A model generated the notes under the pieces. It had not been told where the DNA came from. It searched no databases and saw nothing but the letters and a program-made list of their open reading frames with translations. The position numbers were made by a program, and so were the translations under genes. From NCBI GenBank assembly GCA_027625915.1, contig JANTQA010000070.1, forward strand, positions 9,367,001 through 9,431,000: DNA of 64,000 nt. Reading direction: 5' to 3'. This document shows positions 1-13,241 of this stretch, in pieces (position 1 is the stretch's first letter; each line of letters begins with the position of its first letter). This DNA is from Anaeramoeba flamelloides. Taxonomy: Eukaryota; Metamonada; Anaeramoebidae.

Positions 1-385
1 TAAAGTTTTATGTTTTAATAAAATGAAAAAAATTTTTTAAAAAAAGTGGTACTTTTCTTCACACACTAACCTCTACATCATATTTAAAGGTCATCCCTCA
101 CTTTATTAAAATACAAACCTTTCAAAAAGTTTTAATTCTTGAAAAAGTTTTTACTTTTTTAAAATAGAAAACTTTAAAAAAAGTTTTAAAAAATTCCACC
201 CCTTTTAAAACAACCGTATGTGCTTAGACAAAACTATTTATTACCACCAAAAAACGCCAAAAAAAAAAAAAAATACTTGATTTACACCCAAAAATTAAAA
301 AATTTCCACATTCTATTAACATTATTTTTTTTTCAATTTCCAAATTTGAAACAAATTTCAAAAAAATAAAATTTTTTGATTAAGA

Positions 386-1510
386 GATCAGTACTATACA
401 ACAACAAGGTAAAAATTTAAAATATGTTATTGGTGATATACTCTAATCAAATTTTGTGTATTCCAAGTGTCAAAAAATTCTGATCGACTAAGAAACCCAA
501 AAAAGAATATTTTTTTTGAGTGAGATTAATTTTTTTTTTCCGTTTTTTCTATGAAAAAGAAAAAATTATTAAATTCATTTTATTTCTCACATCATAATAA
601 ATTTTTACCCCATTTATTACCATTTTGATCATTATTATACAACAACAAGTCTTTGTTGCCAGGAATATTAATATAAAGATTGTTATTTTCTTTTTTGAGA
701 TAAAACTTTTGGTTAACAAAAAAAAAAATTGATTAATTCAACTTATTGAAAAATAATTATATTTGTTTTTTAGAATGATAGTTATAATCATTAAAGTTTT
801 GAAGTTATGTTAAAATATTTACCCAAGAAATTTTGTTTTTATTCCAAGATGAAATTTGATTTTTCAAAATAAAATTTTCTTAAAGATATTTGGAAATTAA
901 GTAATTTTATCCTCAAAATTCAACATCAATTTTTTTCTGACAAAAATGATTTAAATTGCACCAAAATGATTCTTGTTAATAAGATCAAACAATTTGTTAA
1001 AAAAATTTTTTGTAATTTTTTATCACATTTTTTGAAAACCAGAAAACAACTTTTTTAAAACCTTATGGAATAAAGAAAAATTACCAAATAGATCTCAATT
1101 TAATTTAGAAACAATTGTTAAACTTCTATCAAATATCCATTTACTAAATCACCCATACCACTATTGATTTTATTGGCTAAGATTTGAATTGAAATATTAA
1201 TTATTAAATATAATAACCAAATAAAAAAATTCCTTTCGAGATCAATACTTTTCAACATAAAACTAAAAATATGTTTTACCAATTTTCAAGAATTAACTTA
1301 ATTGTTAATAAAAATAATAGGTTACTTTTTTTCGTTTTATATTGGAAACAGGCAAATTTTGAATTTCTAAAAAATAGACTCAAATCAATAAATTGTTTAA
1401 ATGAGGTTAACTCATACCATTTCTTAAGCCGAAACACAAATTACAAAAAAAAATTTTTTCGAGATCTTGACAAGATTTTATTTGATTTTTAAAAAATACT
1501 ACTCCCTTAA
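386..1510 (+). repeat. Dispersed 1.1-kb repeat R1, copy A
   Basis: This stretch aligns by eye over its whole length with 15613-16742 (reverse orientation) and 53041-54145 (same orientation). Shared landmarks are the opening GATCAGTACT-like block, the TTGAGTGAGATTAAT block near 520, the TTGGTTAACAAAA block near 710, and the GATCTTGACAAGATTT block near 1465. A 73-codon frame at 1271-1492 lies inside it but is not preserved in the other copies, so I do not call a gene. No terminal inverted repeat or target duplication was recognised. The right end, at TTAA, is the position at which copy B is cut off by another element. Family unknown; it is probably a non-autonomous mobile element. Confidence 0.75.
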
Positions 1511-2716
1511 TTTTATTTTTTATTTTTTTTTTAAAAGAGATAAACTTAAAATTTTCGCCTTAGAAGAAAAATAAATAAAAAGTATTTTTAAACTTTGAAG
1601 GAAAAAAAATTATAGAGAAGGGTTTTATCATTTGATTAAAAACCAAAGTTTTCAAATTATTAATCCATCCGAGTATTCACAGTTTTTTAGCAAAATTAAA
1701 GAAATTCTAATGTAAAAATTATCCCAACATTTCTACAAATTACTTTTACATAAAGAAATATATATATATATATAAGAAAAAATAAAGATAGAAAGAAGAA
1801 AAAAAAAAAAAAAAAAAATCAAATTATGGATGTTTATTGATCAAAATAATTCGAAATGTAAAAATAATTTTTTTGTAATTTGTTTCTTACGATTTGATTT
1901 TTATAAAAACCAGATTAATGATTGTACTCAAATTTGATTTTTTTTTGATAATAAAATAGTGGTAATTTTTGGATTAATTTATTTGGTGACTTACCATCTT
2001 AAATATATATGCCCTTGACACTAAAATTTTCAACTTTAATTTTAATTGCAACAATTAACTAAAAAAAAAAATTACAGAAAAGAAACAAAACACATTTTAT
2101 CTAGTCATCCATTTTTAAAAATAAAAAGTAAAAACACGCCAATCACATTTGTTAAACTAACAATTATATAGATTTCTATAAACTGAAACATAAATTCCGA
2201 AAGGTAACACTTTGCTTATGTTGGATTTTACAAAATATATTTCTAATTATTAATGTTTTTTAAAAGATCAAAATACAATAATAAATCAAAAGTTCAAACT
2301 AAAACCTTTTCAAAAATTATTATTTAACAGAGCTATCAATAATCGATGAATATAAATTCGATAATATAATTCGGAAATTTATATAAACACAATAAAACGT
2401 TAATAATATATTTTATTAACAAAATAAAAAACAAAAAGACATAAAACTAATTTGGTATGAAAAAAAAAATAAAGAAAAAGTTTTTATTCAATCTAAGATA
2501 TTGGATTGATTACAAAAAAAGACTTCAAAAAAATAAAAACAACCCCCCCAAAAAAAAAAAAAAATTCAAAAAATGATGGGAAATAAAAAATTTCAATACA
2601 ATTGCCTAGCCACCATTTAAATAAGTGTTTAAATGAAGAGACTTCAAAAAAAAAAACATATTAATTCATTTCAAATTTCTCAACTTTTTATATAACTATT
2701 TTTAAATAAATAAAAG
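1511..2716. other. AT-rich stretch, no gene seen
   Basis: Poly-A/T tracts and a (TA)n run near 1760-1774. I searched it for an exon encoding an ABC Walker A motif and saw none. It may be intron or 5' flank of the ABC transporter gene that follows. Confidence 0.5.
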
Positions 2717-5306
2717 AATTGGATACATGCCACAAGATTTAGCACTTTACCAGGAACTGACAATTGGACAAACCTTATTTTTTTATGGAAAGTTAATGGG
2801 TATGAGCAATTCTCGAATAAATGAAAGAATCAAAGACTTAACGGAAACCTTAGAATTACCAGAAAAAGGGCGTATGATTGGGAATTTGAGTGGAGGACAA
2901 AAGAGAAGGACATCTTTAGCCGTTGCAATGTTGCATGAGCCCGAATTGCTAATCCTCGACGAACCAACAGTTGGTGTTGATCCTGTTCTCCGAGAAAAAA
3001 TATGGGAATACATTCGCGATCTAACAAAAAGAGGTGTCACAATCATGATCACGACACATTACATTGAAGAGGCAATTGATGGCGATTCTGTTTGTTTTGT
3101 TAGAAATGGAGAAATTTTAGACGAAGGCCCACCAAGGGATTTAATGGAAAAATACCATTGTGACACTTTGGAAAACACATTTTGTTTCTTATGCCAGCAA
3201 AGAGACAACCTTGTAAATGAATTAGACAACAACAAAAATGATTTGGTCGAAAATGTAGATCCAAAATTAGAAACCGACGAAAAGATATATGGAAATAATA
3301 ATAACCATGGAAACGAGGATGAAATTGATAATAATAACAAACCCAAATCGATTCATTCGGATAGTGACACTAATTATGAATCAACTTCAAGATCTGAAAC
3401 AGAAATCAAACATCCGAAAAAAAAAGGGAAAAAAAAAAAAAAAAATGATGAATCCACTGTGTCTCGTGTTTTTACCCCAATTAAAATCTTTGCTTGTAGT
3501 AAAATGAAAGTAAGTCTTCTATAAATCTTTAAAAAGCTTCTTTTTTGAATTTCATCAGAATAAATAAGAATCCTTAAAATATTGTAATGTAAATATTCTA
3601 AAACGAAGAACCTTTATCAAAAAATAACACTACTTGAACTTTACATCATTACCAAAAATTAAATATTTTGAAAAGCACTTAAGAAAATAATGTTTATTAC
3701 TAATAATTATTATTTTTTTTTCAAAAGTTAAATTGATTGTTTTTATTCTAAAAAACTTTTTCATGTTCTTATCCGCCATTATTTTTTAGAATATTAAAAA
3801 AAAATGATCTAATTTTTTTTGGGATGGCAAAGATATTCAAAAGTAGTTTATAAATTTATGAAAATTCTTTTCATGAGTGAAAAAAATCCATATTTGTGAA
3901 AATCGATTGACCTTCTTATAATCTTATTTTTTTAACAAAAAAACTAAACTAAACAAAAAAATGAAAACAAACAAAAAAAAAAAAACAAAACAAAACAAAA
4001 TAAACAAACAAAAAAACCAAAATAAAAACAAACCAAAAATCAAACAAAAATTCATAAAAATTAAAATGAAAAACAAATAAAATAGGTTGAAATCTTATTA
4101 AGATTTCCAATGGTATTATTTATCTTGATTATTATACCCGGTATCATTGTTTGGATCGCGTCAACAGCATTTGGGCATGATCCTTATCATATCTCCTTTT
4201 ATGTTTTTAATGAGGACGAGGGGACAAAGACCCCGAACGGCACGATGCATATTGGGGAGGAGATCGAGGAGGCATTGAAAAAATTCACAACTGGCTACAG
4301 CCCAATATTCGATCTTCGGAATGGGAAAGAGAAGTACAATTCTTTAAAGGAACTGCGGCATGCGGTCCAAAATGGCGATCTGATAGGATATATACACATG
4401 AAGAAGGAATTTAGCTATGCCTCTGTCGAACGGTTTACTAAATGCACCACAAACCAGACAGTTGTTGGGCTAAGTGTTGCGAATGTCTATTTGGATATGT
4501 CCAATGTAGAAATTTTTGTTAGTATTCAGAAGGCATTAGAGAATTCCTTTGTCAAGGTATGTGCAAAGCTGGAACAGGGAGTATCGACAAACGAATTTCT
4601 TCCAATGGATTTAAAACCAGTTTATGGAACGGCTATACCGTCATTTAAAAGTTTCATTTTACCTGCGCTAATAATGGTGATCTCCTTTAGCTTTCCCTTA
4701 TTTTTAACATCCATTGGTGTAGTAAGAGAAAAAATTCTTGGTGTCATTGAAAGGATCTTTGTAACGGGTACATCCACACTCGATGTAGTATTAGGCGTAA
4801 TCTCGACAAACGTGCTGACTTTGCTTTTGCAATTAGCAATCCTATTTCCAATTGTCATTTATGGATTTGATGTCAAATGCGAAGGAAACTTTTTTTTATT
4901 GTTCCTCGACGCAGTATCCATCGCCATAACAGGAATGAGCGCAGGCTTATTAATAGGGTTTTTGGTTGGACACGAGTTTGAAGCAATGGTTTTTTCCTTT
5001 TGCTTTTTTTTCCTAAACCTTTCAATTTCTGGATTTTCTTGGCCAAACCAAGCACAGCCAGGATGGCTAAGGGCAATAAGCCAGTGCCTACCAACAACAC
5101 ACAGTTCCCTGTTATCACGCTCTATCATGGCAAGGGGCTGGGGGCTTGACAACTTTATAGTGTGGAGAGGATTTGTAATAATTATAGCATGGAACGCCTT
5201 TTATATTCTGTTAACAGCATTATTAACAAAAAATGTAATCACACCAAAACCTGAGAAAATTCTCGGCATTTTCAAAAGAAAAAAGAAAAAGGACCAAGAA
5301 TGGTAG
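2717..5306 (+). CDS. ABC-2 type half-transporter (ABCH/ABCA-like), 5' exon missing
   Basis: Two exons are modelled, 2717-3509 and 4086-5306, joined in phase 0 by a 576-nt GTAAGT...AG intron. Counting from the Met at 2727, the first exon is the second half of a nucleotide-binding domain: a Q-loop segment (YMPQDLALYQELT), signature LSGGQ (54-58), Walker B LLILDEP (74-80) and H-loop His111. A charged linker with Asn and Lys runs follows (about 185-250). The second exon is an ABC-2 membrane domain: a first helix after VEILLRFP, a large external loop beginning AFGHDPYHISFYV, then about five helices. Domain order NBD-TMD and the AFGxDP start of the loop resemble ABCH-type exporters; substrate unknown. 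The Walker A half is absent: the frame is closed by a stop at 2703 and the exon appears to begin after an AG at 2715-2716 in phase 2. Either a 5' exon lies beyond 2.7 kb upstream or the gene is 5'-truncated. Confidence 0.88.
3510..4085 (+). other. Intron of the ABC transporter gene
   Basis: Starts GTAAGT after the codons for SKMK and ends AG before codons for VEILLRFP. Phase is 0 on both sides. The 3' part is A-rich with many AAACAAA units. Confidence 0.85.
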
Positions 5307-6316
5307 TTTTGACATTTATTGAAACTAATATATATGATAAATTCAATTTTGTAAAAAATTGAAACATTAATTATTTTTTTTAATTTAATCTTTCAAAATA
5401 TTTTTATTCAAAATATTTGTAGTGGGATATTCAGTTAAAATAACTTAATAAAAATTATTATTTTTTTTTTTTCGATTTTTATCTTTTATTATTTAATAAT
5501 TTTCAATATTTTAAAATCCAGAGACAGAGAGAGAGAGATTAAATTAATGTGTTTACTTACTCGATTAGAAAAATCCCAACAAAAATAATTTTGAAATAAC
5601 ATCATAAATAATATTTTTTTTTTTTTTTAGAATTCAAGAGAGAAGTTAAAAACTCCTCTTGTTTGTTAGAATTACTAAAATTTAATTGTAAGAATTCCCT
5701 TAAAAACTTAATAATATTCCCCACAGGTCCAAAAGAACATTTCCTTTGATAAATAATTAGAACTTTTCAATAATTTTAACCATTCAAAACTTATTGAGAA
5801 AAATATTTTTTTACAAAAAATAATCATTTTTTTGATTATTATTATTTTAAAAAAGAAATTTAAATTTGAAACATTTTATTTAAAAAATCAATTATTTAGA
5901 ATATCTTTCAAAATAGATTATCTTTTTATTAAATCTTCTTTGATTGATAAAAAAATTTAAAGAATAAGAAATAATTTGGGAAAAAATATTTAATTTAAAA
6001 TTGTGTTTCACTTTTTAACTTTTTTCACTTTTTTTCCTCAACTCCGATTCTTGATCTAAGTTAATTTTCTTGTAACTTTCAAAAATTAAATTAATACTGG
6101 ATCAAAAATCATTTTTCTATTTTTTTCTCTTTATTGAATTCATTTAACAAAATGAAAAGACAACGTTCGAATTTTATTTTCCAAACAACACAACCAATAT
6201 AATTCTTGAAATTTTTTTATCATTTTAAATTCAGAACTAAACAACAGCAATTTTTTTTGTTGCTTTTTGAAATCTCCAATTCGTTTCTTTTTTTTTTTAT
6301 TTATTTTTAACAACAG
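5307..6316. other. Intergenic, AT-rich
   Basis: No gene seen. It contains a (GA)n run near 5524-5537 and, around 5630-5675, a block ending CTCCTCTTGTTTGTTAG. That block resembles the 3' tail of the LINE remnants at 20846, 38360 and 42573, so it may be another short LINE or SINE tail. Confidence 0.4.
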
Positions 6317-6537
6317 ATCTCAAAGCCTCAACTACTTCGTCCCTTTTTATATCAATCATCTTTTCAGTGTTGGTTGTTAGTATTCTACAAATCTTTGCTG
6401 ACCTTCTTCGATCTAATCAATACCTTTTGATCTTTGCAGGATTTTTATCTTCACTTATTTTTGTTTTTTCTCTTGTGGTAAGACTTTTAACTCTTTTCTT
6501 TTCTTTTATTTTTTCTTTTTTTTTTTTTGAATTTTTT

Positions 6538-6572
<35 letters not shown>

Positions 6573-6821
6573 CATTAAATCTAGATCGCAGGGGTAGTAT
6601 GTCAATCAATGAATTGGAAAGTCAATTGGTTTTTTATAATATTTTGTTTTATTGTTGCAAATACAATCGCTATCACAATTGATGGAATTGCTATGACCAC
6701 TTGGTTTGATTTACCTTCTTATTTTTACTTTATTCTTTTTGATTTTTTGAACAAAAAGATTAAAAACACAAACTTAAAATTTCAATTACAATTCACTTCC
6801 CATTCGTCAGGCAATTTTTAG
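6317..6821 (+). CDS. Putative small multi-pass membrane protein (2 exons visible)
   Basis: Not recognised. Exon 6317-6477 and exon 6585-6821 join in phase 0 across a 107-nt intron (GTAAGA...CTAG) that contains a long poly-T tract. The product has a hydrophobic segment LFISIIFSVLVVSILQIF, a short polar turn DLLRSNQ, a second helix YLLIFAGFLSSLIFVFSLV, a third FFIIFCFIVANTIAITI and a fourth around YFYFILFDFL. A short basic tail ends at TAG. Regular spacing of helices across the intron and codon use unlike the flanks support a real gene. The 5' end is unresolved: an in-frame stop at 6308 and an AG at 6315-6316 imply an upstream exon that I could not place. Function is unknown; a four-span (tetraspanin-like) fold is possible, but its defining motif is not visible. 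Confidence 0.45.
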
Positions 6822-6889
6822 TTTTTGTTTTTCAGAACCTTACCTTTATTAGAATTTTTACAACGTGATCTTTAAAGAACAAATCCAAG

Positions 6890-7500
6890 GTTTATTACTA
6901 TAAGGTATTTCCAAAAAAGTGTGGCATTTTTTTTTACATTTCATAAAAAATCATCTTTGTTCGTGAAAGTATTCATTAATTGACATCACTGAATTAAGTT
7001 TAATATTAATACCAATTGAATAAATTGCTAAGGTATTTATTACAAAATATGTTGGATGAAATATTTCCCAAAAAAATTAAAAAAAAAAAATAGTACTTTT
7101 TTTGGTGAAAACAATGTACGACCAATTTCGATAAAAAACTGGAAATATGGAAAGAGTACAAATGATTTTTTAAACAATAAAATGCAGTTATATGCTTTTA
7201 ACTCTATTTGAAAATTTGTTGAGATTAAATAAGTTATGAAAACGATTTTTTCAATCAAAAAGAAAATAATAAACACCAATTTTCACCCCTAAAGAATATC
7301 AGATAAAATCGAGATCAGAAAATTTAATATTTTTTATTTATGTAATACAATACTCAGAAACAAATTGAATTATTACCAAGAATCTATAAATGATGGTTAA
7401 TGATTTTGTATGTTTAAATACTTTTTTGAAGATTGAGTTTAAAAGATATATTTTAAAATAAATTTGCACCACTTTATTGGAAATGGCTTAATTTTATGAT
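6890..7500 (+). repeat. Dispersed repeat R3, copy 1 (uninterrupted)
   Basis: It matches 36303-37440 from the block CATTTCATAAAAAATCATC through TTTTGGTGAAAACAATG to the TATTTTAAAATAA end. At the position corresponding to 7331 the other copy carries a 532-bp insertion, so this copy preserves the empty site. Family unknown. An open frame on the minus strand (7040-7279) is not conserved. Confidence 0.7.
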
Positions 7501-7599
7501 TAAACGAATTATATGACAGAGAGATCCTTTTAATTTAATAACCACATTCATAATGTTAATTGAGGAACATTGGCTTTTAGTTTTTAGGTAAGAACTTAC

Positions 7600-8700
7600 A
7601 ATATTAAAGAGGTATTGTGGATTGAAAAGAAAGTAACTATCGGGCTTTCAAAAATTTTTTTTCCAAAACTGTTTAAAGAGATGTTGCTCAAACTGTCTGG
7701 TACTTTTTTTGAAGCAGTTTGATTAACACTTTTTTCAACCTTTTTGTACTCACTTTTTTAAAAACAGATGTAAATTATTTTTTTGAACTTTTCATTGCAA
7801 AGGTAGAGTAAAAATTTCAGATTTGAAAGAATATAACAACAATCAAACAAATACCTTACTTCACAAAATTTGAATAAAGTTTGGTTAAGAGTAATTCACA
7901 TGTGCAAAAGTGATTTCTAAATTTTTCATGTTTTTTTGTATTTGTACCATCAGTACTACCATAAACATATAGAAACAGTGAAATGAAAATATGGTGATAA
8001 TTTTATCCATCTAAATTTCCTTGAAAAGGAGTTTAAATCAAAGCCAATTTTTATGAATGATTTTAAAAAACTGTTACAAAAAAGTTTCTCCCCATAAAAA
8101 TCTTGATGAAATCCAAGAGAACTTCTTTTCTGGACTGTATTAAAATCTTGATTGTCTTACCTTTTTAAAGCCATTTTATTAAGCTTTTCAAATGAAATTT
8201 CTAAAATCCAGCAACCAAACCGAACCATTACATTTTATTCATTAAAGAAGAAATTGATTTCCTTATTTTTCAAAAATTATAATTGTTGGAATGGGTATAC
8301 CAATATTTAATAAAAAATCCATATGGAGAAATTTACTCATAACTCAATTTTTGAAAATGGACTTGTCTTTTTTGGAAATTGTAACGATAGGATTTCTAAA
8401 TTTAATCCAAATGTTTGGTTTTTAAAATGAAACCAGATTGAAATACAATTTAAAGCAAAATTAAACATAGTTATTCTGCTATTTTTGTCAAAATAATCTC
8501 CATTATATGTGCTTAGTAACGATAAAAAACCACCTATTATTTTAGAGATCGCAGTGATTGGCAATAGCCTTAGAAATCTATAGCTGAATGTATTGGGTGA
8601 GATTTTATTGTTATTTTGTAAAGGCACAAGTATAATGTGAGATTATTGGGACAAAAGGTCTAGAATAAGGCGGATTATTTATCGAAACTCGAAATAGCTA
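7600..8700 (+). repeat. Dispersed repeat R7, long copy
   Basis: Two blocks, about 7640-7800 and 8480-8700, match the reverse complement of 48770-49150. Shared landmarks are CTGAGATTTCGTTGTTATTTTGTAAAGG-type sequence near 8595 and GCAACATCTC near 7680. The 680 bp between the blocks has no counterpart in the other copy, so it is either an insertion here or a deletion there. A short related piece is at 35925-36065. No coding function recognised. Confidence 0.5.
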
Positions 8701-9199
8701 CTAAGAAAATAAAAAAAGCAACCAAGAAAATCATGATCAATGAAAATAAAAAATATTATCCTTGATTTTTTTTTCTTCTAGTGTATATTCTTTCCATCTT
8801 TTTTTCATAACATTGACGGGTTTTAATTTATTTTTTCTTGTTGAACTTTTTCTGAATTTTGTTTCATACCCTAATAAAAATTTTAGTGTGATACAATTAT
8901 CTCGCGAGCACTAGCTATCACATTCATATCAAATATATCAAGTGATGTAGATCTGAAAAATATAGCATCATTTTTTATATTTTTTTTTTAATATTTGCAG
9001 AGAATAACATCAAAAAAAGTTTACTTTGATTATAAATGATATATTTAATAGAATTATATTTTTGATTTATTTGATAATAAACTCTTTTTCAATCAAAGAG
9101 GCCAGTTTTATTGTAGAAATAGAGCATATTCTATGAGTTTAATTCATTCTTCTTCTCAAAATAAATTTTCAATTTTTAAATCTGATCATTTTTTCTCAT

Positions 9200-9665
9200 T
9201 TATTCAAACATTTTTTTTTATTTTTTGATATTTGTTTTTTTTGTTTCTTTTACTTTTCATTTCTTTCTTTTTTTAATTTATTTTAAAAAGTTAGTTTGAA
9301 AAAAAAAAAAAATCCTTTGAAACTCCAAATCAACATTAGGAAAATTGAGTACTTTGTAATTTCTTTTCAAATGAAAACATTTACAATTAAAAAATCTTAT
9401 TGTCAACAATTTTAATTTTCCAAAGAAATTGAGAAATTTTGCACGATAGGTTCCAATGAAAAGTGCCCCAAAATTTTTTTCAACATTTTTTTTTTTTTTA
9501 ATTTATGATTTGGTCAGGTATTTCTTTTATGAATCTCAACTTTAACCCAAAGTTTATTATTTCGCACATTTCTAAACAATCTTATGTTTGGTTGATTCTT
9601 AAAAAAAAGTGAATTTTTCATTTTTGGCTGGGGACCTTTGAGTGAAATGGAGTTTATTTATTAAT
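9200..9665 (+). repeat. Dispersed repeat R4, copy 1
   Basis: It aligns with 43090-43545, for example at TCAACAATTTTAATTTTCC, AGGTATTTCTTTTATGAAT, AAGTTTATTATTTC and the terminal GAAATGG. No open frame or terminal repeat was recognised. Confidence 0.6.
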
Positions 9666-12600
9666 CGTTTTCAATTATAAATAATAATAATATGACAAAA
9701 TTCAAATCAAACTTCTAATTCATTCTTATTTTCAAAAATAACTCCTATCTGTTTTCATTTTTACAACTGCCATTTTACTAAAAAAAAATCCAAAATATTA
9801 TTAACCAGGAAATATTTTTGTTAATTAATTTTCATTTAATTATTTATTGATAAGCAAAATATAAGACTATTTGACTCCACTAAACCAGGAAAAGAATATT
9901 AAAATATAAAGTATATTTTATGTTTCAATTATTAATATATCATACTTAAGAAATTTGCGTGTGTTATTAGTTATTATTGTGGCCAAATCAAATTAAATAT
10001 TTTTTTTTGAATTAAACAAGGCATAAATGAATTTTTATTAATTCAAATTATTTCTTTTATCGGATTTGTAATTATTGATTTTACGGAATAAAATGAAATT
10101 TTTGTGTTTTATTTTATTTGTTGAAAAATAACTAAAAAATTCTTTAATTTTGCTAAAACTTATTCAAAAACGTAAAAACAAAAAAATTCCAAATATTAGG
10201 ACGAAGGGGGTTTTAAAAAAAAGAAATTATTTTTTTATTCCTTTATTAAAAAATTAATTATTCATTTTTTTTTATTTTTCTTTTTTATAATTCTTAATAT
10301 CACTTTTCATTCTTATTTTTTATATAACCAATAGCTCATTATTTTCGTTTATAGAACTTTATTTGCTTTATAATTTATCATCAAAAGTCTATTAAAAAAT
10401 TTTACTCGACATCATCTTCAATAGTTTTCGATTTGGAATGTTTTAATAATATATAAATCATAAAAGAACATTCTGATTAAGTTATTAACAAATTCATTTA
10501 TCAAACAATAAAAATATAAAAATAAATAAATTTATTAATTAAAGGGATATAAAAATACTACTTCTTTTTTCATTTTTTTTTTAAATTGTTTTATTTATTT
10601 TAAACATTTAACTTTTTCTGAAATTTGGTAAAATAATAAATTTTCTAAAAAAACCCTAAAAAAAAAATTTACCCGAACTTTTTTAACTTGTCACTCTGTG
10701 TAGTTTGTGATTGGCGAACTTGTTTTTTTTTTGAATCACCTTAAATGAACTTAAACTAGGAATTTTATTTTACTCAACAATTTTTTTTTTGAAAATTTGA
10801 GGAATTTATTCTTTTCAAGAAAGAATATGGTTGTAAAGTTCTCTGATTCAATAAATTAATTTTGAAAAGCTTTTATAAAAGTTTTTTGGATAAAAGTGAA
10901 AGTATTTTGTTCATCAGAGTTTTTCAAAAATTTTAAATACTTTCCCAACCAAGTAATTGATTTTTTTGTTTTGATTTATCGATCAGATAACCCAAAATGG
11001 TTTTTTTTTTGATTTTTCTCTTTACTTTTTTTAAGACATACTATTATTCGAATAAAAGTCCAAAGTCCACGAAAAAACAAACCTCCTTGGTAAAAAGAAA
11101 ATCACAATCCACACCCAATTTCGAATTAATTTACATTTTGGGTTTTATTATTGGAGACTTTTTGAAAGTTTTTATTTTTTTTATTAAATCAAAATCTCTT
11201 AAAACAAAAACCTTTTAAGATTTTTTATGTTAAACACCACTTGAAAATATATACAAAGAAACTGTTTTTTACCTTTTCAATAGAAATTTCTTTATTCAAA
11301 AAAATTCATTTTTAAAAACACCACATTTTTTGATTGAAGATCTTTTACTTAGTCAATCAAAATTTTCAAAACTTAATCCAATTTGAAGAAAAATATAAAG
11401 CCTATCTAACCTTAGATAATTTCCCAAACCTGATCGTTCTTCGGGAAAGGTAAAACAAATATTTTTTTTATTTTCCAAAAGAAATTTCATTTTTTAACTT
11501 ACACACAATTTACTAGAAGTTATCTCGGTGTCTGTTGGACTGTTTTTCTTCATTGGCTTCTTTGTAAAATTAGTCGTATTAGAAAAGAAGATATTTTTAT
11601 GAAAAAAAGCATCAAAACAAAATTTCTTCTACAAATCGAAAATATTTTTACATTATTTTCATTACATTACAAATCTAGTAAAAAACATAACTCTATTTTT
11701 ACAAACTTTATTTGGAAAAAAACCGAGAAAAAGAAGTGAAAATTTTATATAATATTTTTCTCCAAATACCATAAATTTCACAAAAAAAACCCAAGCTGTG
11801 TTTTTTAATAAACCAAAAAATTTTCAGAAAATGTGAACAATAAAAAAAAATTCTTACATTTTCAATATTTTTCTCTTTTTGACACAAAGTCTGAAATTCT
11901 CAAAATAGTCCCAACAACTTTTGTACCAATATCATTTCAATTGTAAAGCCATATTCATCAAAATTTCCTACAATTTGTATAAAAAAAAAATTTTCTCTGT
12001 ATTTTTTAATGAAAAATTCAAAAGAAATTTTGAGATACGTAAACTCAAATACTCTTATTATTAAAATAAAACCGGAATGAAAAAGAAAAATAATCATAGG
12101 TTTTAATTTAAAAAATAAATATCTGTTCAAATACTCTCAATAAATAACTCTAACTTTAAAAGATCATAATGCCACTGATTTTTGAGCTTTGGATTACTTG
12201 AATTGTCCAATTTGACCTATTACAAAAGATAACAATTCTTATTAAGGGGTTTTGATTTCCTCTTAGTTTTTTTTGTTTGTTTCTTTTTGTAATTTCTTGG
12301 TTTGATATTCTCAACAACATTTTCACGGACAATATTTACTCTATTTGGTATTAATTAGTTATTTTTATAAAGAAAAGACTGTTTGGGCGAGTTTCTCTTT
12401 TATAAAAGTTCTGATTATTAAAGTATGGAAAAAATTTTTTTAACCTCAAAACGATGTTCTACAATTTTCAATTTTTAGTGTTTCTTCATTAGGTTTATAA
12501 TTTATCTTATCTTTGAAATTTTTTAAAACTAAAACAATATTTACAGAATCGTGATGTTATAATAGTTGTTGGATGTGAGTTTTGGTGATTATTTACATTT

Positions 12601-13241
12601 CCCCTCTTTGAAAATTCCCTTTCTTTTGATTTTTTACTTTGTCAAAAATTACTTTTGATTTTTGAAAAGTTTTTAATTTGAAAAAATAAATTTAAAATTC
12701 AATATTTTAGTTAAATAACAGACTAAAAATGAATTCTACTGAGAAGAAATTAACTTCGAATATTAAAAAGAAATTTCATATATCTAAGAATACAAATTAT
12801 TCGATGTTTTTTGAGATTGGTGAATATGATTATTTTTACAATAAAACCCCTTTAATTAATATTTTGAAGAACTGATAGATCTGGAATTTTTATTCTTATA
12901 ATTCTAGTAGTAAATGGGATCAAAAAATCAAATAAAAATTTTATCAAAATTAGTTCATTATTAAAGAATTTCCCAAATAATCGAGGTAGGTCCAATAGTT
13001 CTTAAAATCGAAAATATTTACAAATTAAATGTAAAGTGTAGTATTGTTATTCTTTCAACCGTTTAAACTGTTTCCAAAATTTTTGGAATTTAGTTTAGAT
13101 TCTACTTTTTTCGTCAAAATTTAAAATAATCAAAATGAGAATACCTTAAGAACTTTTTTTTTGATAATTGTATTTTTGGAATTGAGATCTTTTAATTAGT
13201 TTTTTTTTTTCCATTTTTTTAAATTTATAACTCTGCTTTAA
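9666..13241. other. Long gene-free AT-rich stretch
   Basis: I see no convincing gene, RNA gene or bounded repeat. Short open frames near 10997-11218 and 11900-12130 have the same base composition as their surroundings and no recognisable motif. Confidence 0.5.

Noticed and set aside
1271-1492. 73-codon frame in repeat R1
   Set aside because: It lies inside a dispersed repeat whose other two copies do not keep the frame; no motif.
8337-8627. 96-codon minus-strand frame with hydrophobic segments
   Set aside because: It overlaps repeat R7; the matching block at 48770-48990 does not clearly preserve the frame, and no family is recognisable.
10997-11218. Phe/Lys-rich 73-codon frame
   Set aside because: Composition identical to flanking AT-rich DNA; no motif or splice context.
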